DNA of 64,000 bases, from NCBI GenBank assembly GCA_963754235.1, contig CAVWFK010000026.1, forward strand, positions 25,071 to 89,070, written 5' to 3'. Positions 25,821 to 34,638 of this stretch are shown here, in pieces. A program made the position numbers and the translations under genes. Within the stretch, counting starts at the first letter, position 1. Every line of letters begins with the position of its first letter. The DNA comes from DATAYA01 sp963754235 (GTDB lineage: Bacteria; Pseudomonadota; Alphaproteobacteria; Acetobacterales; Acetobacteraceae). The notes beneath the pieces are model-generated. The model saw nothing but the letters and a program-made list of their open reading frames with translations, was not told the DNA's origin and did not search any database.

Positions 25821-26492
25821 ATGGACTCGATCTTCACCGGCGACCTCGCCTCCCGTCGCGGGCGGGCGGTCGCCTGGGCCGACAGCCTGCTGGTCGATCA
25901 TGGCCTGATCCGGCTCGCCTGGAGCAACGCCGCTTGCGTGATCCCGGGCCGGCTCTATCGCAGCAATCACCCCTCCCCTCGCCGCCTCGTCGCCCAGGCG
26001 CGCCGCCTTGGCCTGCGCAGCGTCATCAGCCTGCGCGGCCCCACCGGCAACGGTTCCGACGCGCTGCTGCGCGAGGCCGCCGCGCGGCTCGGCCTGACGG
26101 TGTTCGACGCGCCGCTCGACAGCGGCCGTCCGCCCAGTCGCGAGCGCGTGCTGTGCCTGCTCGATACTTTCGCCGCGATGCCAGAGCCGGCACTGATCTT
26201 CTGCAAATCGGGCGCCGACCGCGCGGGCTTCGCCGCGGCCCTGTTCGTGCTGCACGCCGGCGGAGCGCTGGCGGCGGCCGAGGCGCAGCTCTCGTGGCGG
26301 TTCGGGCATCTGCGCCGCTCGCGCGCCGGCGTGCTGGATGCGCTGCTCGCCCGCTACGGCGCCGAGACCGGCGGCCGGCAATCCTTCGCCGACTGGGTGC
26401 GCCACGACTATGACCCCGAAGCGGTGCAGCGCGACTTCCGGGCGGGGCGCATCGCCGGCTTCGTCAACGACCGAGTGCTAGCGCGCGAGTAG
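25821..26492 (+). CDS. Protein tyrosine / dual-specificity phosphatase
   Basis: A 223-residue soluble phosphatase of the cysteine-dependent class. The signature P-loop CxxxxxR is CKSGADR at 128-134 in ALIFCKSGADRAGFAAAL, and upstream VISLRGP and DAPLDSGRPP match the small bacterial dual-specificity or tyrosine phosphatases. It should hydrolyse phosphotyrosine or a similar phosphoester; the substrate is unknown. The ATG at 25821 starts MDSIFTGDLASRRGR; the frame is open upstream but that portion is antisense of the brnTA pair. It stands alone, convergent with the TAXI gene that ends 34 bases downstream. Confidence 0.85.
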   Translation: MDSIFTGDLASRRGRAVAWADSLLVDHGLIRLAWSNAACVIPGRLYRSNHPSPRRLVAQARRLGLRSVISLRGPTGNGSDALLREAAARLGLTVFDAPLDSGRPPSRERVLCLLDTFAAMPEPALIFCKSGADRAGFAAALFVLHAGGALAAAEAQLSWRFGHLRRSRAGVLDALLARYGAETGGRQSFADWVRHDYDPEAVQRDFRAGRIAGFVNDRVLARE

Positions 26493-26525
26493 CTGTCAGC
26501 CAACGCCAGATCAGCCAAGGCCAGA

Positions 26526-27503
26526 TCAGGCAAGATTTGGCGCCAGCGCCACCCCGCCCGCGCGGTAGTAGCGCGCCGCCCCCGGATGGAACGGCAGGAA
26601 ACCGTCCAGACGTGCATTGGCCGCAATCGTCTGCGCCGCCTCCGGTCCCGCCGCCCGCATCGCCGCGGGCGCGCCCAGAACCGCCGCAACCGCGCGATAG
26701 ACGAGATCGTCGGGAAGACCGGCGCGACCGATCGCGAAGTTGAATATGCCCACGCTGGGCAGGTCGGCCTCCAGCCCGCGATAGGTGCCGCGCGCCACGA
26801 GATCGGGCGAGAGTTCAGGCAGCGACGCCGTCAATCTCGCGATCTCGGCCGGTGCCGGGCCGAAGAACGTCATCGGCGTGCGTGCCGCTGCCTCGGCATA
26901 GGCCGGGATCGGTGCTCCAGCCGCCACCAGGCAGGCATCCAGCGCGCCGGCCGCAACCATCCGCGCCTGATCCGCGATCGTGCCGAACGCCACCCGCACG
27001 CCGCCGACGCCGAGCAGCCGCAGCATCGCCGGCACATAAAGCCCGGCGGTGCCGCCGCGCGGACCTACGCCCACGCGCCTCCCGGCAAGCGACGCCAGCG
27101 AGACGATGCCCGCGCCACGCCGCGCCATGCCCTAGAACGGTGTGTCATACATCGGGAACAGCGCGCGGAAGCCGTGCAGCTTCACGCCCCCGGTCCACTC
27201 GCCGACACCCTCCCAGGCCTGGCGCGCAACGCCCATCGAGGTCATGCCGAGATCGACGACACCGCGCTCGAGCAGCAGGATGTTCTCTCGCGGCCCCTGG
27301 GTCGCGCGGTAGGAGACAGGAAGGCCGGTCGCCCGCGCCACCAGCCTGCCCCAGACCGGGCCATAGATGGCGTAGGTGCCGCCGGGGCCGGCCGTGCTCA
27401 TCGACAGCGCTGCGGGCCAGCCCGCCTGGCCATGCACCTGCGCGGGGGCCCGAAGCGGCGCCAGCACCATCGTTGCAGCGGCCAGCAGGTCGCGCCGTTG
27501 CAT
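26526..27503 (-). pseudogene. TAXI-family TRAP transporter solute-binding protein, interrupted by an in-frame amber codon
   Basis: Read through one stop codon, this is a 325-residue TAXI-type periplasmic binding protein, the receptor of a TRAP transporter. It has a short signal (MQRRDLLAAATMVLAPLRAPAQ), the binding fold opening LSMSTAGPGGTYAIYGPVWG, VDLGMTSMGVARQAWEG, and after the stop ASLAGRRVGVGPRGGTAG through LDGFLPFHPGAARYYR. The stop is TAG at 27134-27132, after MYDTPF; a single C-to-T change from CAG would explain it, and the frame is otherwise unbroken. No TRAP membrane subunits are nearby. A TAG-free version would be complete, so this is either a recent nonsense mutation or a base-call error. 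Confidence 0.75.
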
Positions 27504-27582
27504 CCGTTCCGGTTCTCCCTCCGGCGCAGCTTGCCGCAGCTTGCGCCGTTGGTGCAAACCACGACACGGAAGGCCGGTCGCA

Positions 27583-28008
27583 ATGCTGCATCTGATCAAG
27601 CTGGCCGTCGGCGCGCGCGACATCGCCGATCTGCGCGCGTTTCAGGCCGAGCGCGCCCGCCTGGCGCCGCCGCTGCGCCACCGGACCCGCAACATGCCGC
27701 GGCGGCGGGATGAGATCGTCGGCGGCGGCGGCTCGATGTTCTGGGTGATCGCGGGCGTGATCGCCGTCCGGCAGCGTATCGTCGATATCCGCGCCGACAC
27801 CTGGGATGACGGCAGCGCTTGCGCCGCCCTGGTGCTCGATGCCGCTGTCGTGCCGGTACGCGGGCGGGCGATGAGGCCGTTTCAGGGCTGGCGCTACCTC
27901 GATCCGGCCGCCGCCCCGCCCGATCTCGGCGCCATCGGCGAGGCGGCCGGCGTGTCGGACCTGCCCCCCGCCTTGCTGCGTGAGCTGCGGGCACTCTGCC
28001 TGCTCTGA
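27583..28008 (+). CDS. DUF1489 family protein
   Basis: A 141-residue cytoplasmic protein with the DUF1489 pattern: MLHLIKLAVGARDIADLR, RHRTRNMPRRRDEI, GGSMFWVIAGVIAVRQRIVDI, DTWDDGSACAALVLD and the conserved ending PFQGWRYLDPA. The family is nearly confined to alphaproteobacteria and has no assigned biochemical function that I know. The ATG at 27583 is the only start that gives the family N-terminus. It is divergent from the TAXI gene, with an 80-base spacer, and lies 83 bases before the hydrogenase-like operon. Confidence 0.85.
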   Translation: MLHLIKLAVGARDIADLRAFQAERARLAPPLRHRTRNMPRRRDEIVGGGGSMFWVIAGVIAVRQRIVDIRADTWDDGSACAALVLDAAVVPVRGRAMRPFQGWRYLDPAAAPPDLGAIGEAAGVSDLPPALLRELRALCLL

Positions 28009-28091
28009 ACCTGTTCTGAGGCGGCCTTCCGCCGACTCGCCGGACACCAATAGCGTCAACCCGTGTCCAACCCACCGCGCCGGCGGCCGTC

Positions 28092-29990
28092 GTGAACCAA
28101 GCGGTGCTCCCGCCGCTCGCCGCGGTGCTGGCCGCCCTGCTGCTGGCCGCTGCCGCTTTTGCGGTGCCGAGTGCGCGGCGCGTGGCGGCACTCGCATTGC
28201 CCGCGCTGTGCGCCTTGGGAGCGGCGCTGAGCCTCACGGCGCTGGCCGATGGCGGCGCCGTAGCCATACTTGCCCTGCCCGTGGGGCTGCCGGGTGCCGG
28301 GGTGACGCTTGGCCTCGATCCGCTCGCGGCGCTGTTCCTGCTGCTGGTGTTCACCCCGGCCACCGCCTGCTTCTGGCACGCTCCGGACGAGGATCGCGCG
28401 CGGCCTGCGCTCGCCGCCGCGACTGCCGTGATGGCGCTGACCGTGCTCGCCGCAGGCGGGTTCACGATGGTTCTGGGCCTGTGCCTGACGGCGCTCGCGT
28501 TCTGGGCGGCGCCGACTGGTGCGGCGCGCCGGGCCGCCCTTCCGCTGCTGGCTGCGACCGTTGCGGGCGCGCTCTGCCTGACGGTCGCGCTGGCGCTGCT
28601 CGCGCCCTCGGGCGACGCGAGCTTCGCCGCGATCCGAGCGGCACCGCACGCCGGCGGGGCGGCGGATGCGGCGCTGATCCTGACCCTGCTCGGCGCCGCG
28701 CCGCTGGCCGGGCTGGCGCCGCTGCACGCCTTCCTGCCGGCCGCGCATCGCGGCGTGCGCGGGCCGGCGGCGGTGCTGCTATCGGCAGCCGCCAGCACCG
28801 TCGCGCTCTACGTGATCGTGCGGCTGCTGTTCGATCTCTGCGGCAGCGCAGAGCCGGTCTGGTGGGGCCTGCCGCCGCTGCTGCTGGGTGCCGCCACCGT
28901 GCCGCTTGGTGCCGTGCGGATGCTGCGTGCGCGCGAGATGACTGCGGTACTCGCAGCCGGCACGGTCGCGAATACCGGGCTGGTGGCGACAGGGATCGGC
29001 GTCGCCCTGCTCGGGCGTGGCGCCGACCTGCCCGCGCTCGCCGCCCTGGCGCTGGCGGCGGTGCTGCTGCTGGCACTCGGCCATGCCCTGGTGAAGACGG
29101 TGCTGCTGCTCGCGGCCGAGCGTGCCGAGCGCGCCGCCGGCACCATCCGGCTGGATCGCATGGGCGGGCTAATCCACCGCATGCCCGTGACGACCGCCGC
29201 GATGCTGGCGGGCGGTGCGTCGGTGGCAGTGCTGCCGCCCTCGGTGGGGTTCGCCGCGGTGTGGCTGCTGCTGCAGGCGCTGATCGCCGCCACCCACGAT
29301 GGGGGGTTCGCGATAAAGGTGCTGCTGGCCGCGAGCCTCGTCGCGATCGCGCTCGGCCTGGGGCTGGCCGCTTCCGCCGTGCTGCGGTTGGTCGGCGTTG
29401 CCTTCCTCGGCCGCCCGCGGACGCCGCGCGCCGCCGCGGCCGAGGAGGCGCCGGGCACGGGGCCGCTGGCGCTGCTCGGCCTGGCGGCGTTGAGCGTGCT
29501 GCCTGGCCTGTTCCCCGGCCCGGCGCTGGCTCTGCTCGCGCCGGCGCTGCGCCTGCTGCTCGGTACGACGCTCGACGGGCGGGCCGGGCTGCTCGCGGTG
29601 GCGCCACAGGCGGGTGGACCGGGATACTCGGCGCTCGGCATCGTGGCCCTGCTGCTCGGATGTGGCGGGGCGGCCGTGCTGGCGCTGCGGCACTGGGCCC
29701 CGAGCGTTGCGCGCCGCGCGCCGGCCTGGGAGGGCGGGTTCGCTGCCGCCCCGCCCTGGCTGCCATTCGGCGATCCGCTGACGCAGATCGGGTCGGTGGG
29801 GTTCGCGCAACCGCTGCTCGCGCCGCTCGCGCCGCTGCCGGCCGCCAAGCGTCGGCTGCGCGCGCGTCTTTCCCGCATGCTGGGACGCCGGTCATGGCGC
29901 GCGATACCTGGAACCAGCGTCCCCCTCGCCGGCATTCTTGCCGTGCTGACAGCGCTGCTCGTCGTGGCGGCGTGGTTCGGCGGCCGATGA
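28092..29990 (+). CDS. hyfB: Hydrogenase-4-like antiporter subunit HyfB (NuoL/M family)
   Basis: First gene of a six-gene operon for a membrane complex related to hydrogenase-4. The 632-residue product has about 14-16 membrane helices and the proton-translocating antiporter fold of complex I. LAPLHAFLPAAHRGVRGPAAV corresponds to the usual LPEAHPAAPSHVSAL region, and LGHALVKTVLLLAA with LDRMGGLIHRMPVT matches the late conserved block. By eye, two residues central to proton pumping look replaced: the TM7 lysine of the usual MIKTGIY (here ASTVALY) and the acidic residue of LPEAH (here LPAAH). Starts with GTG; its stop overlaps the next ATG by four bases. No HyfA-type ferredoxin gene precedes it. 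Confidence 0.85.
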   Translation: MNQAVLPPLAAVLAALLLAAAAFAVPSARRVAALALPALCALGAALSLTALADGGAVAILALPVGLPGAGVTLGLDPLAALFLLLVFTPATACFWHAPDEDRARPALAAATAVMALTVLAAGGFTMVLGLCLTALAFWAAPTGAARRAALPLLAATVAGALCLTVALALLAPSGDASFAAIRAAPHAGGAADAALILTLLGAAPLAGLAPLHAFLPAAHRGVRGPAAVLLSAAASTVALYVIVRLLFDLCGSAEPVWWGLPPLLLGAATVPLGAVRMLRAREMTAVLAAGTVANTGLVATGIGVALLGRGADLPALAALALAAVLLLALGHALVKTVLLLAAERAERAAGTIRLDRMGGLIHRMPVTTAAMLAGGASVAVLPPSVGFAAVWLLLQALIAATHDGGFAIKVLLAASLVAIALGLGLAASAVLRLVGVAFLGRPRTPRAAAAEEAPGTGPLALLGLAALSVLPGLFPGPALALLAPALRLLLGTTLDGRAGLLAVAPQAGGPGYSALGIVALLLGCGGAAVLALRHWAPSVARRAPAWEGGFAAAPPWLPFGDPLTQIGSVGFAQPLLAPLAPLPAAKRRLRARLSRMLGRRSWRAIPGTSVPLAGILAVLTALLVVAAWFGGR

Positions 29991-30889
29991 GCCTGATCGC
30001 GCTGGCGCTGCACGGGGCGCTGATGGCCGTTGCTCCCCCCGTGCTGATCGGGCTCGTCCACCACCTGCGGGCACGGCTGCTCGGCCTCGCCGCACCGCCG
30101 CTGCTGCAGCCCTGGCGCGATCTGCGCCGGCTGCTGAGCAAACAGCCGGTGCTGGCCGAGGGCGCTTCCCCGTTGGTCGAGGCCGCGCCTTGCATCATCT
30201 TCGCCGCCACCGCCGCCGCGGCCCTCCTGGTGCCCTCGTTCACGCTCGGCATGGCCGGGGCGCCGATGGCCGACCTGATCGCGATCGCCGGCCTGCTCGC
30301 CCTCGCCCGCGTGGCCCTCGCGCTTGCGGCACTCGATACCGGCACCGCGTTGGGCGGCATCGCCGCGCGCCGGACCGCCGGTCTCGCCGTCTTTGCCGAG
30401 CCGGCGCTGCTGATGGTGATCCTGGCGCTGGCACTGGCCACCGGCAGCACCAACCTCGACGCGATCGCGACGACGCTGCGGGAGGCCGCCGGCGCGCCAC
30501 ACGCCGGCCTGCTGCTGGCCGCCGCGGCGCTGGTGCTGGTGGGAGTGACAGCAACCACCCGGTCCGCCACGCTGGAGCTGGAGTTCTCGGGCCGCCATCT
30601 CGCTCTGGTCCAGGCGGCCAAGGCGCTGCGGCTGCTGCTGTGGTTCGACCTCCTCGGGGCCGCATTCGTCCCGTTCGGGATGGCGCTGCCGGATGCCGGG
30701 CTGGCAGGCTGGCCGATCGGCTTGGCCGCGTGGCTCGCGCGTACGCTGCTGTTCGCACTCTGCCGCGCGTCCTGGCAGGCGTCGCGCGCACGGCCGCCGC
30801 TTGCGCAAACGCCCGGCCTGCTTGGCATGGCGGTGGTGCTCGGCCTGCTGGCTGCACTGGCCCTGTTCGCCGCATCGGGGGCCGCGTGA
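29987..30889 (+). CDS. hyfC: Hydrogenase-4-like membrane subunit HyfC (NuoH/HycD family)
   Basis: A 300-residue protein with about eight membrane helices, homologous to NuoH of complex I and HycD/HyfC of hydrogenases 3 and 4. This subunit links the peripheral electron-transfer arm to the membrane arm. It keeps the family's clear blocks: LLQPWRDLRRLLSKQPV near the N-terminus, ALAALDTGTALGGIAARRTA, VFAEPALLMVI and LELEFSGRHLALVQAAKALR. It is the best conserved membrane subunit of this operon. The ATG at 29987 overlaps the hyfB stop (ATGA) and its own stop overlaps the GTG of the next gene. No iron-sulfur or quinone motif is expected in it. Confidence 0.88.
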   Translation: MSLIALALHGALMAVAPPVLIGLVHHLRARLLGLAAPPLLQPWRDLRRLLSKQPVLAEGASPLVEAAPCIIFAATAAAALLVPSFTLGMAGAPMADLIAIAGLLALARVALALAALDTGTALGGIAARRTAGLAVFAEPALLMVILALALATGSTNLDAIATTLREAAGAPHAGLLLAAAALVLVGVTATTRSATLELEFSGRHLALVQAAKALRLLLWFDLLGAAFVPFGMALPDAGLAGWPIGLAAWLARTLLFALCRASWQASRARPPLAQTPGLLGMAVVLGLLAALALFAASGAA

Positions 30890-31401
30890 CCGGGGCCGAG
30901 ATCGCGCTGCTGCTAGGCTTCGTCCTTCTGGCGACGCGGCGCGCCCGCGCGGCGATCGCCGCCTACGCCGCGCAATCGGCCGCGGTCGCCGCCGTGGCCG
31001 GCTGGCAGGCGACGGCGCAGCGATCGGCGATGCTCGGTGGCGTCGCGGTGCTGGTGCTGGCGCTCGGCGCCGTCGCGGTCCCGGCGATGCTGCGGCAGGC
31101 GGAGACATCCGGCGCTGTACCCCGCAATGGCCGCGTGGCATGGCTCGCGGCGGGGCTGGTGCTGGCCGCCCTCATCGCCGCGGTGCAGCCGGGAGAGGGA
31201 ATGGCACTGGCGCTCTCGGTCGCGGTGGCCGGGCTGCTCGCGACTGCCGCAGCGGGGGGCGAGCGCGGGGCGCAGACTGCGGGACTGGGTGCCATAGCGA
31301 ACGGCGCCATCCTTGCGGCGCTTCTCCTGCCCGCCGGGCCGATGCCAGCGCTGCTCGCGGCCGCCTCGCTCGCCCTGCCAGTGGCGGCTGCGCGCGCATG
31401 A
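30886..31401 (+). CDS. hyfE: Hydrogenase-4-like membrane subunit HyfE (NuoK-like)
   Basis: A 171-residue, extremely hydrophobic protein with about six membrane helices, starting MTGAEIALLLGFVLLATRR. Position in the operon, size and hydrophobic profile identify it as HyfE, the NuoK-like subunit of the hydrogenase-4 type complex; sequence conservation alone is weak. HyfE proteins are often nearer 200 residues, so this one is compact. GTG start overlaps the hyfC stop and its stop overlaps the hyfF start, each by four bases. Confidence 0.7.
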   Translation: MTGAEIALLLGFVLLATRRARAAIAAYAAQSAAVAAVAGWQATAQRSAMLGGVAVLVLALGAVAVPAMLRQAETSGAVPRNGRVAWLAAGLVLAALIAAVQPGEGMALALSVAVAGLLATAAAGGERGAQTAGLGAIANGAILAALLLPAGPMPALLAAASLALPVAAARA

Positions 31402-32720
31402 TGGCAGTCGGGCCGCTGCTACTGGCGCTGCCGTTCGGGGTTGCCTCGCTGCTGGCGGTGGTGCCATCAGGGCGCATGGCCGACGCGGCGGATGTCGCTG
31501 CGGCGGCGTGCGTGCTGGCACTCGCCTGTGCGCTGCCTGCCGCCCCGGCGCCCGACTGGATGTTGGCCGATCCCCTGGCGGTGGCGATGGCCGCGCTGAC
31601 CGGCCTTGTGGGACTGACCGCGTCGGTCTCGGCCATCGCAGCATCCGGCCGCCGCCGTGCCGAGCGGGCGCTCGGCCAGCTCGTCATCGGATTCTTGCTT
31701 CTCGCACTGCTCGCCGGGAATGCAGGTGTCGCCGCGATCGCAGTCGAGGGCGCGGCGCTCTCGGCGGCCTGGCTCGTGCGCGGGTGGTCGGCGGCAGCGG
31801 GGCGACGAATGCTGGTTGTCGGCGGCGCATCGTCGGCGCTGGCGCTGGTCGGAATCGTTCTGGTGGCGGGGGCGGCAGGCGGCCTCGCCTGGCGCGACCT
31901 TGCCGCGGCCGACCCGGAGGCCGACCGCGCGCGGCTCAGCCTCGGCTTCGCCTTCGCGCTGGCCGGCTACGGCGCGCTCGCGGCGCTCATCCCGCCGCAA
32001 GCCTGGCTGCCGCGCGTGGTTGCGCGCGCACCCGCGCCAACTGCCGCGCTGCTGGCCGGCGCGCTGCCCAACGTGCCGCTGGTGCTGCTGCTGCGGCTGC
32101 GCGGCGTGCTGGCCGCCCATCCCGGCGGATTGCAGGCCGGACCATTGCTGCTGGCGGCGGGGCTGATTGCGCTGCTGCTCGCCGCGGTCGAACTGAGCCG
32201 AGGCCGGCTGCCGGCGCGACGTCTGACCACGCTCACCACGGCCGGGCAGAGCGGCGTCGCCGCCTTCGCCTTCGGCCTCGGCGGCACCGCCGCGACCTTT
32301 GCGGGGTTGCTGCACCTGATGCTCGGCACGCTCGCGCGGATCGCGGCGCTGCACGGCAGCGGAGCACGCGGGGTTACGCCTGGCCCGCGCGGGCTGCGCG
32401 CGGCGACGCTGTTTGCCTTGGCCGGCCTGCCGCCATTCGGTCCCTTCGCAAGCCTGTTCCTGGTGCTTTTGGCCACCATCGACCGCGCACCCTGGCTCGT
32501 GCTGCCGCTCGGGGCAGGGATCGCGGTCGGGATGTGGGCCATTCTGCGACGTCTGCCGGCGCTGCTCGCCGCCGAGTCGGTGCCCGCCCCATCCTCCGTG
32601 GACACACTGCTCCGGCTGGCGCCGGCCTGGCTGCCGCTCGCGGTCGCGGTGGTTCTGGGTCTGGCGATGCCGGGGATCGTGGTGGCGTGGCTGCGGGAAG
32701 CGGCGGCGGCGGCGCAATGA
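31398..32720 (+). CDS. hyfF: Hydrogenase-4-like antiporter subunit HyfF (NuoN/M family)
   Basis: A second antiporter-like subunit, 440 residues with about 12 membrane helices. The block GFAFALAGYGALAALIPPQAWLP followed by ARAPAPTAALLAGALPNVPL aligns with the usual GYGTKAGLAPFHTWLP and SEAPAPVSALLSGVLLNVAL of HyfF. In that alignment, made by eye, the conserved lysine (GTKAG) is replaced by leucine and the acidic residue of SEAPAP by arginine/alanine, and a later lysine-bearing block reads LHLMLGTLARIAAL. So this subunit too seems to have lost charged residues used for proton transfer. It is shorter than E. coli HyfF (about 526 residues). Two ATGs, 31398 and 31401, can start it. Confidence 0.8.
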   Translation: MMAVGPLLLALPFGVASLLAVVPSGRMADAADVAAAACVLALACALPAAPAPDWMLADPLAVAMAALTGLVGLTASVSAIAASGRRRAERALGQLVIGFLLLALLAGNAGVAAIAVEGAALSAAWLVRGWSAAAGRRMLVVGGASSALALVGIVLVAGAAGGLAWRDLAAADPEADRARLSLGFAFALAGYGALAALIPPQAWLPRVVARAPAPTAALLAGALPNVPLVLLLRLRGVLAAHPGGLQAGPLLLAAGLIALLLAAVELSRGRLPARRLTTLTTAGQSGVAAFAFGLGGTAATFAGLLHLMLGTLARIAALHGSGARGVTPGPRGLRAATLFALAGLPPFGPFASLFLVLLATIDRAPWLVLPLGAGIAVGMWAILRRLPALLAAESVPAPSSVDTLLRLAPAWLPLAVAVVLGLAMPGIVVAWLREAAAAAQ

Positions 32721-34129
32721 CGGCGCGCGCCCTCCTGCACGAGGCTCGCGTGATCGCGTGCCGGCCCTGGCCGCGACGGCTGCTCACCCCGCCTGCGTGG
32801 CGCGCAATGGCCGCCGCCCTGCCCGCCACCCCGGCACTCGCCCTGCTCGGGCTGTGGGCCGATACCGCGCAGGCGCACGCGCTGCTGCTCGACCGCGATG
32901 CCGGGACGCCGCTGCTCGCTTCGGTTCCAGTCGAGGGCGGCGCCTATCCGGCACTGTCGCCGGGCCGACCCGGTGCCGCGTGGTTCGAGCGCATGGTCCG
33001 CGACCTCTGGGGCCACCACGCGGAGGGCGGCACCGATGCGCGGCCCTGGCTCGATCACGGGCACTGGCCCTCGGCCACGCCGATGGCCGCGCACCCGTCG
33101 CCAAGCGACAGTGCGGCCGAGCCGCCGGCTTTCCTGCCGGTCGCGGCGCCGGGGCTACACCTGGTCCCGCTCGGCCCGATCCGCGGCGGCATCGCGGCGG
33201 CCGCCCATCTGCGCCTCGCCTGCCAGGGCGAGCGGGTGCTCAGCGCCGAGGCGCGGCTCGGCTACACGCACAAGGGCGTGCCGGCGCTGATGCGCGGCAA
33301 GTCGCCGCGCGCCGCCGCCCGGTTCGCGGCCCGGCTGGCGGGCGAGGCCACGGTCGCGCACGCGGCGGCCTTCGCGCGGGCGACGGAGGCGGCGCTGGAG
33401 ACCCCCGCGCCGCCGCGCGCCGCCGCCCTGCGTAATGCGATGCAGGCGCTGGAGCGGGCGGCGGGCCATCTCGCTTCGCTCGGGGCGATCGCCGAGGCCG
33501 CCGAAGCCGGAGCGCTCGCCGGGTGGTGTGATCGCGAGCGAGAATTGCTGGTGCGCGCCGCCGTCGCTGCCTTCGGCCACCGCCTGATGATGGATCTGGT
33601 GGTGCCCGGCGGTGTCAGCGCCGACATCGCCCCGGACGGGGCCGAGGTGATCGCGGAGGCGGCTGCCGTGCTGCGGCGGGCCGTGCCGGGTTTTGCCGGC
33701 CGATTCGAGGCCGCTCATTTTGCCGACCGCTTCACCGGCGCCGGCGCAGTCGGCCCGGAAATCATTGCACGGTTCGGGGCTTCCGAGGGGTTGGCCGGCG
33801 ATGTCGCGGCACGGGTGCGCTCGCGGCTGCGGGCACTGGACGAGAGCGCCCGCACGCTCGGCGAGACCCTCGCCGTGCTGCCGGAGGGGCCGCTTTCGAC
33901 GGCGTTGCCGGTCGGCAGCGGCGAAGGCCTCGGCGCGGCCGAGGGCGTGGGCGGCACGGTGTGGCACTGGCTATGGCTCGACGGCGGCCTGATCGCCGCT
34001 TGCTTCCCGCTCGATCCGGGCTGGCGCGCTTGGCCGGTGCTGCAGGCCGCTCTGACCGGCGCCGATCTGGCGGAGGTGGAGCTGATCGTGCGCTCGATCT
34101 GCGCCAGCGTGTCGGGCGTCGATCTGTGA
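32717..34129 (+). CDS. hyfG: Hydrogenase-4-like large subunit HyfG (NuoCD/HycE family) lacking the NiFe-binding cysteines
   Basis: A 470-residue fusion of a NuoC-like N-terminal domain (GAAWFERMVRDLWGHHAEGG near 86-105) and a NuoD/large-subunit-like domain from about 145. It keeps the family line EARLGYTHKGVPALM. Where active hydrogenases have a CGxCxxxH-type NiFe motif, this protein reads RLAGEATVAHA at 206-216: both cysteines are alanine (A208, A211) while the following histidine (H215) stays. At the C-terminus the second CxxC pair is also absent (ending RSICASVSGVDL). It therefore cannot hold a NiFe centre. This is the state described for energy-converting-hydrogenase-related (Ehr) complexes, whose substrate is not established. 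ATG start overlaps the hyfF stop by four bases. Confidence 0.85.
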   Translation: MTARALLHEARVIACRPWPRRLLTPPAWRAMAAALPATPALALLGLWADTAQAHALLLDRDAGTPLLASVPVEGGAYPALSPGRPGAAWFERMVRDLWGHHAEGGTDARPWLDHGHWPSATPMAAHPSPSDSAAEPPAFLPVAAPGLHLVPLGPIRGGIAAAAHLRLACQGERVLSAEARLGYTHKGVPALMRGKSPRAAARFAARLAGEATVAHAAAFARATEAALETPAPPRAAALRNAMQALERAAGHLASLGAIAEAAEAGALAGWCDRERELLVRAAVAAFGHRLMMDLVVPGGVSADIAPDGAEVIAEAAAVLRRAVPGFAGRFEAAHFADRFTGAGAVGPEIIARFGASEGLAGDVAARVRSRLRALDESARTLGETLAVLPEGPLSTALPVGSGEGLGAAEGVGGTVWHWLWLDGGLIAACFPLDPGWRAWPVLQAALTGADLAEVELIVRSICASVSGVDL

Positions 34130-34638
34130 ACCTGCCGCGCATCTTGCGGCCTCGCGCGGGTGCCGCCGCCACACCCGCGCCGCCGGCCGCGGTCGTGCAG
34201 GCGCTCACGGCCCGGCTGGAAGCGGCGGCGCAGGCACGGCTCGGCCGCAGCCTCTGCCTGTGCCACGTCGACGGCGGAAGCTGTGGCGGCTGCGAGCTGG
34301 AACTGCGCGCCGCGGCCGGGGCGGCGCACGATCTGGCGCGGCTCGGCCTGTGCATCGTCGCCAGCCCTCGCCATGCCGACGTGTTGCTGCTCACCGGCCC
34401 GCTCACCCGCAATCTGCGCGAGGCGGTGGAGCGCACTTGGCAGGCGACCCCGGACCCGAAATGGGTGGTGGCGGTCGGCGACTGCGCGGTGGATGGCGGG
34501 GTGTTCAAGGGCAGCTACGCCGTGCATGACGGCGCCGATGCGCTGCTGCCGGTCGATCTGGTGATCCGCGGCTGCCCGCCGGCGCCTGTGCAAATACTGG
34601 AGGGCCTGCGCGCGCTGCTGGAGGTGAATGGGGGGTAA
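34126..34638 (+). CDS. hyfI: Hydrogenase-4-like small subunit HyfI (NuoB family)
   Basis: A 170-residue iron-sulfur protein of the NuoB/HycG family, the last gene of the operon. All four ligands of the proximal [4Fe-4S] cluster are present: SCGGC (C53, C56), GDC (C120, in VAVGDCAVDGGVF) and RGCPP (C150). So the cluster that in complex I is N2 should be built here, even though the large subunit beside it lacks a NiFe site. Residues 1-40 are a Pro/Ala-rich leader. GTG start overlaps the hyfG stop by four bases. After it the operon ends and the base composition becomes less GC-rich. Confidence 0.88.
   Translation: MNLPRILRPRAGAAATPAPPAAVVQALTARLEAAAQARLGRSLCLCHVDGGSCGGCELELRAAAGAAHDLARLGLCIVASPRHADVLLLTGPLTRNLREAVERTWQATPDPKWVVAVGDCAVDGGVFKGSYAVHDGADALLPVDLVIRGCPPAPVQILEGLRALLEVNGG

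Noticed and set aside
32717..34638. An active [NiFe] hydrogenase
   Set aside because: The large subunit lacks both cysteine pairs needed for the NiFe centre, and no maturation genes are present.
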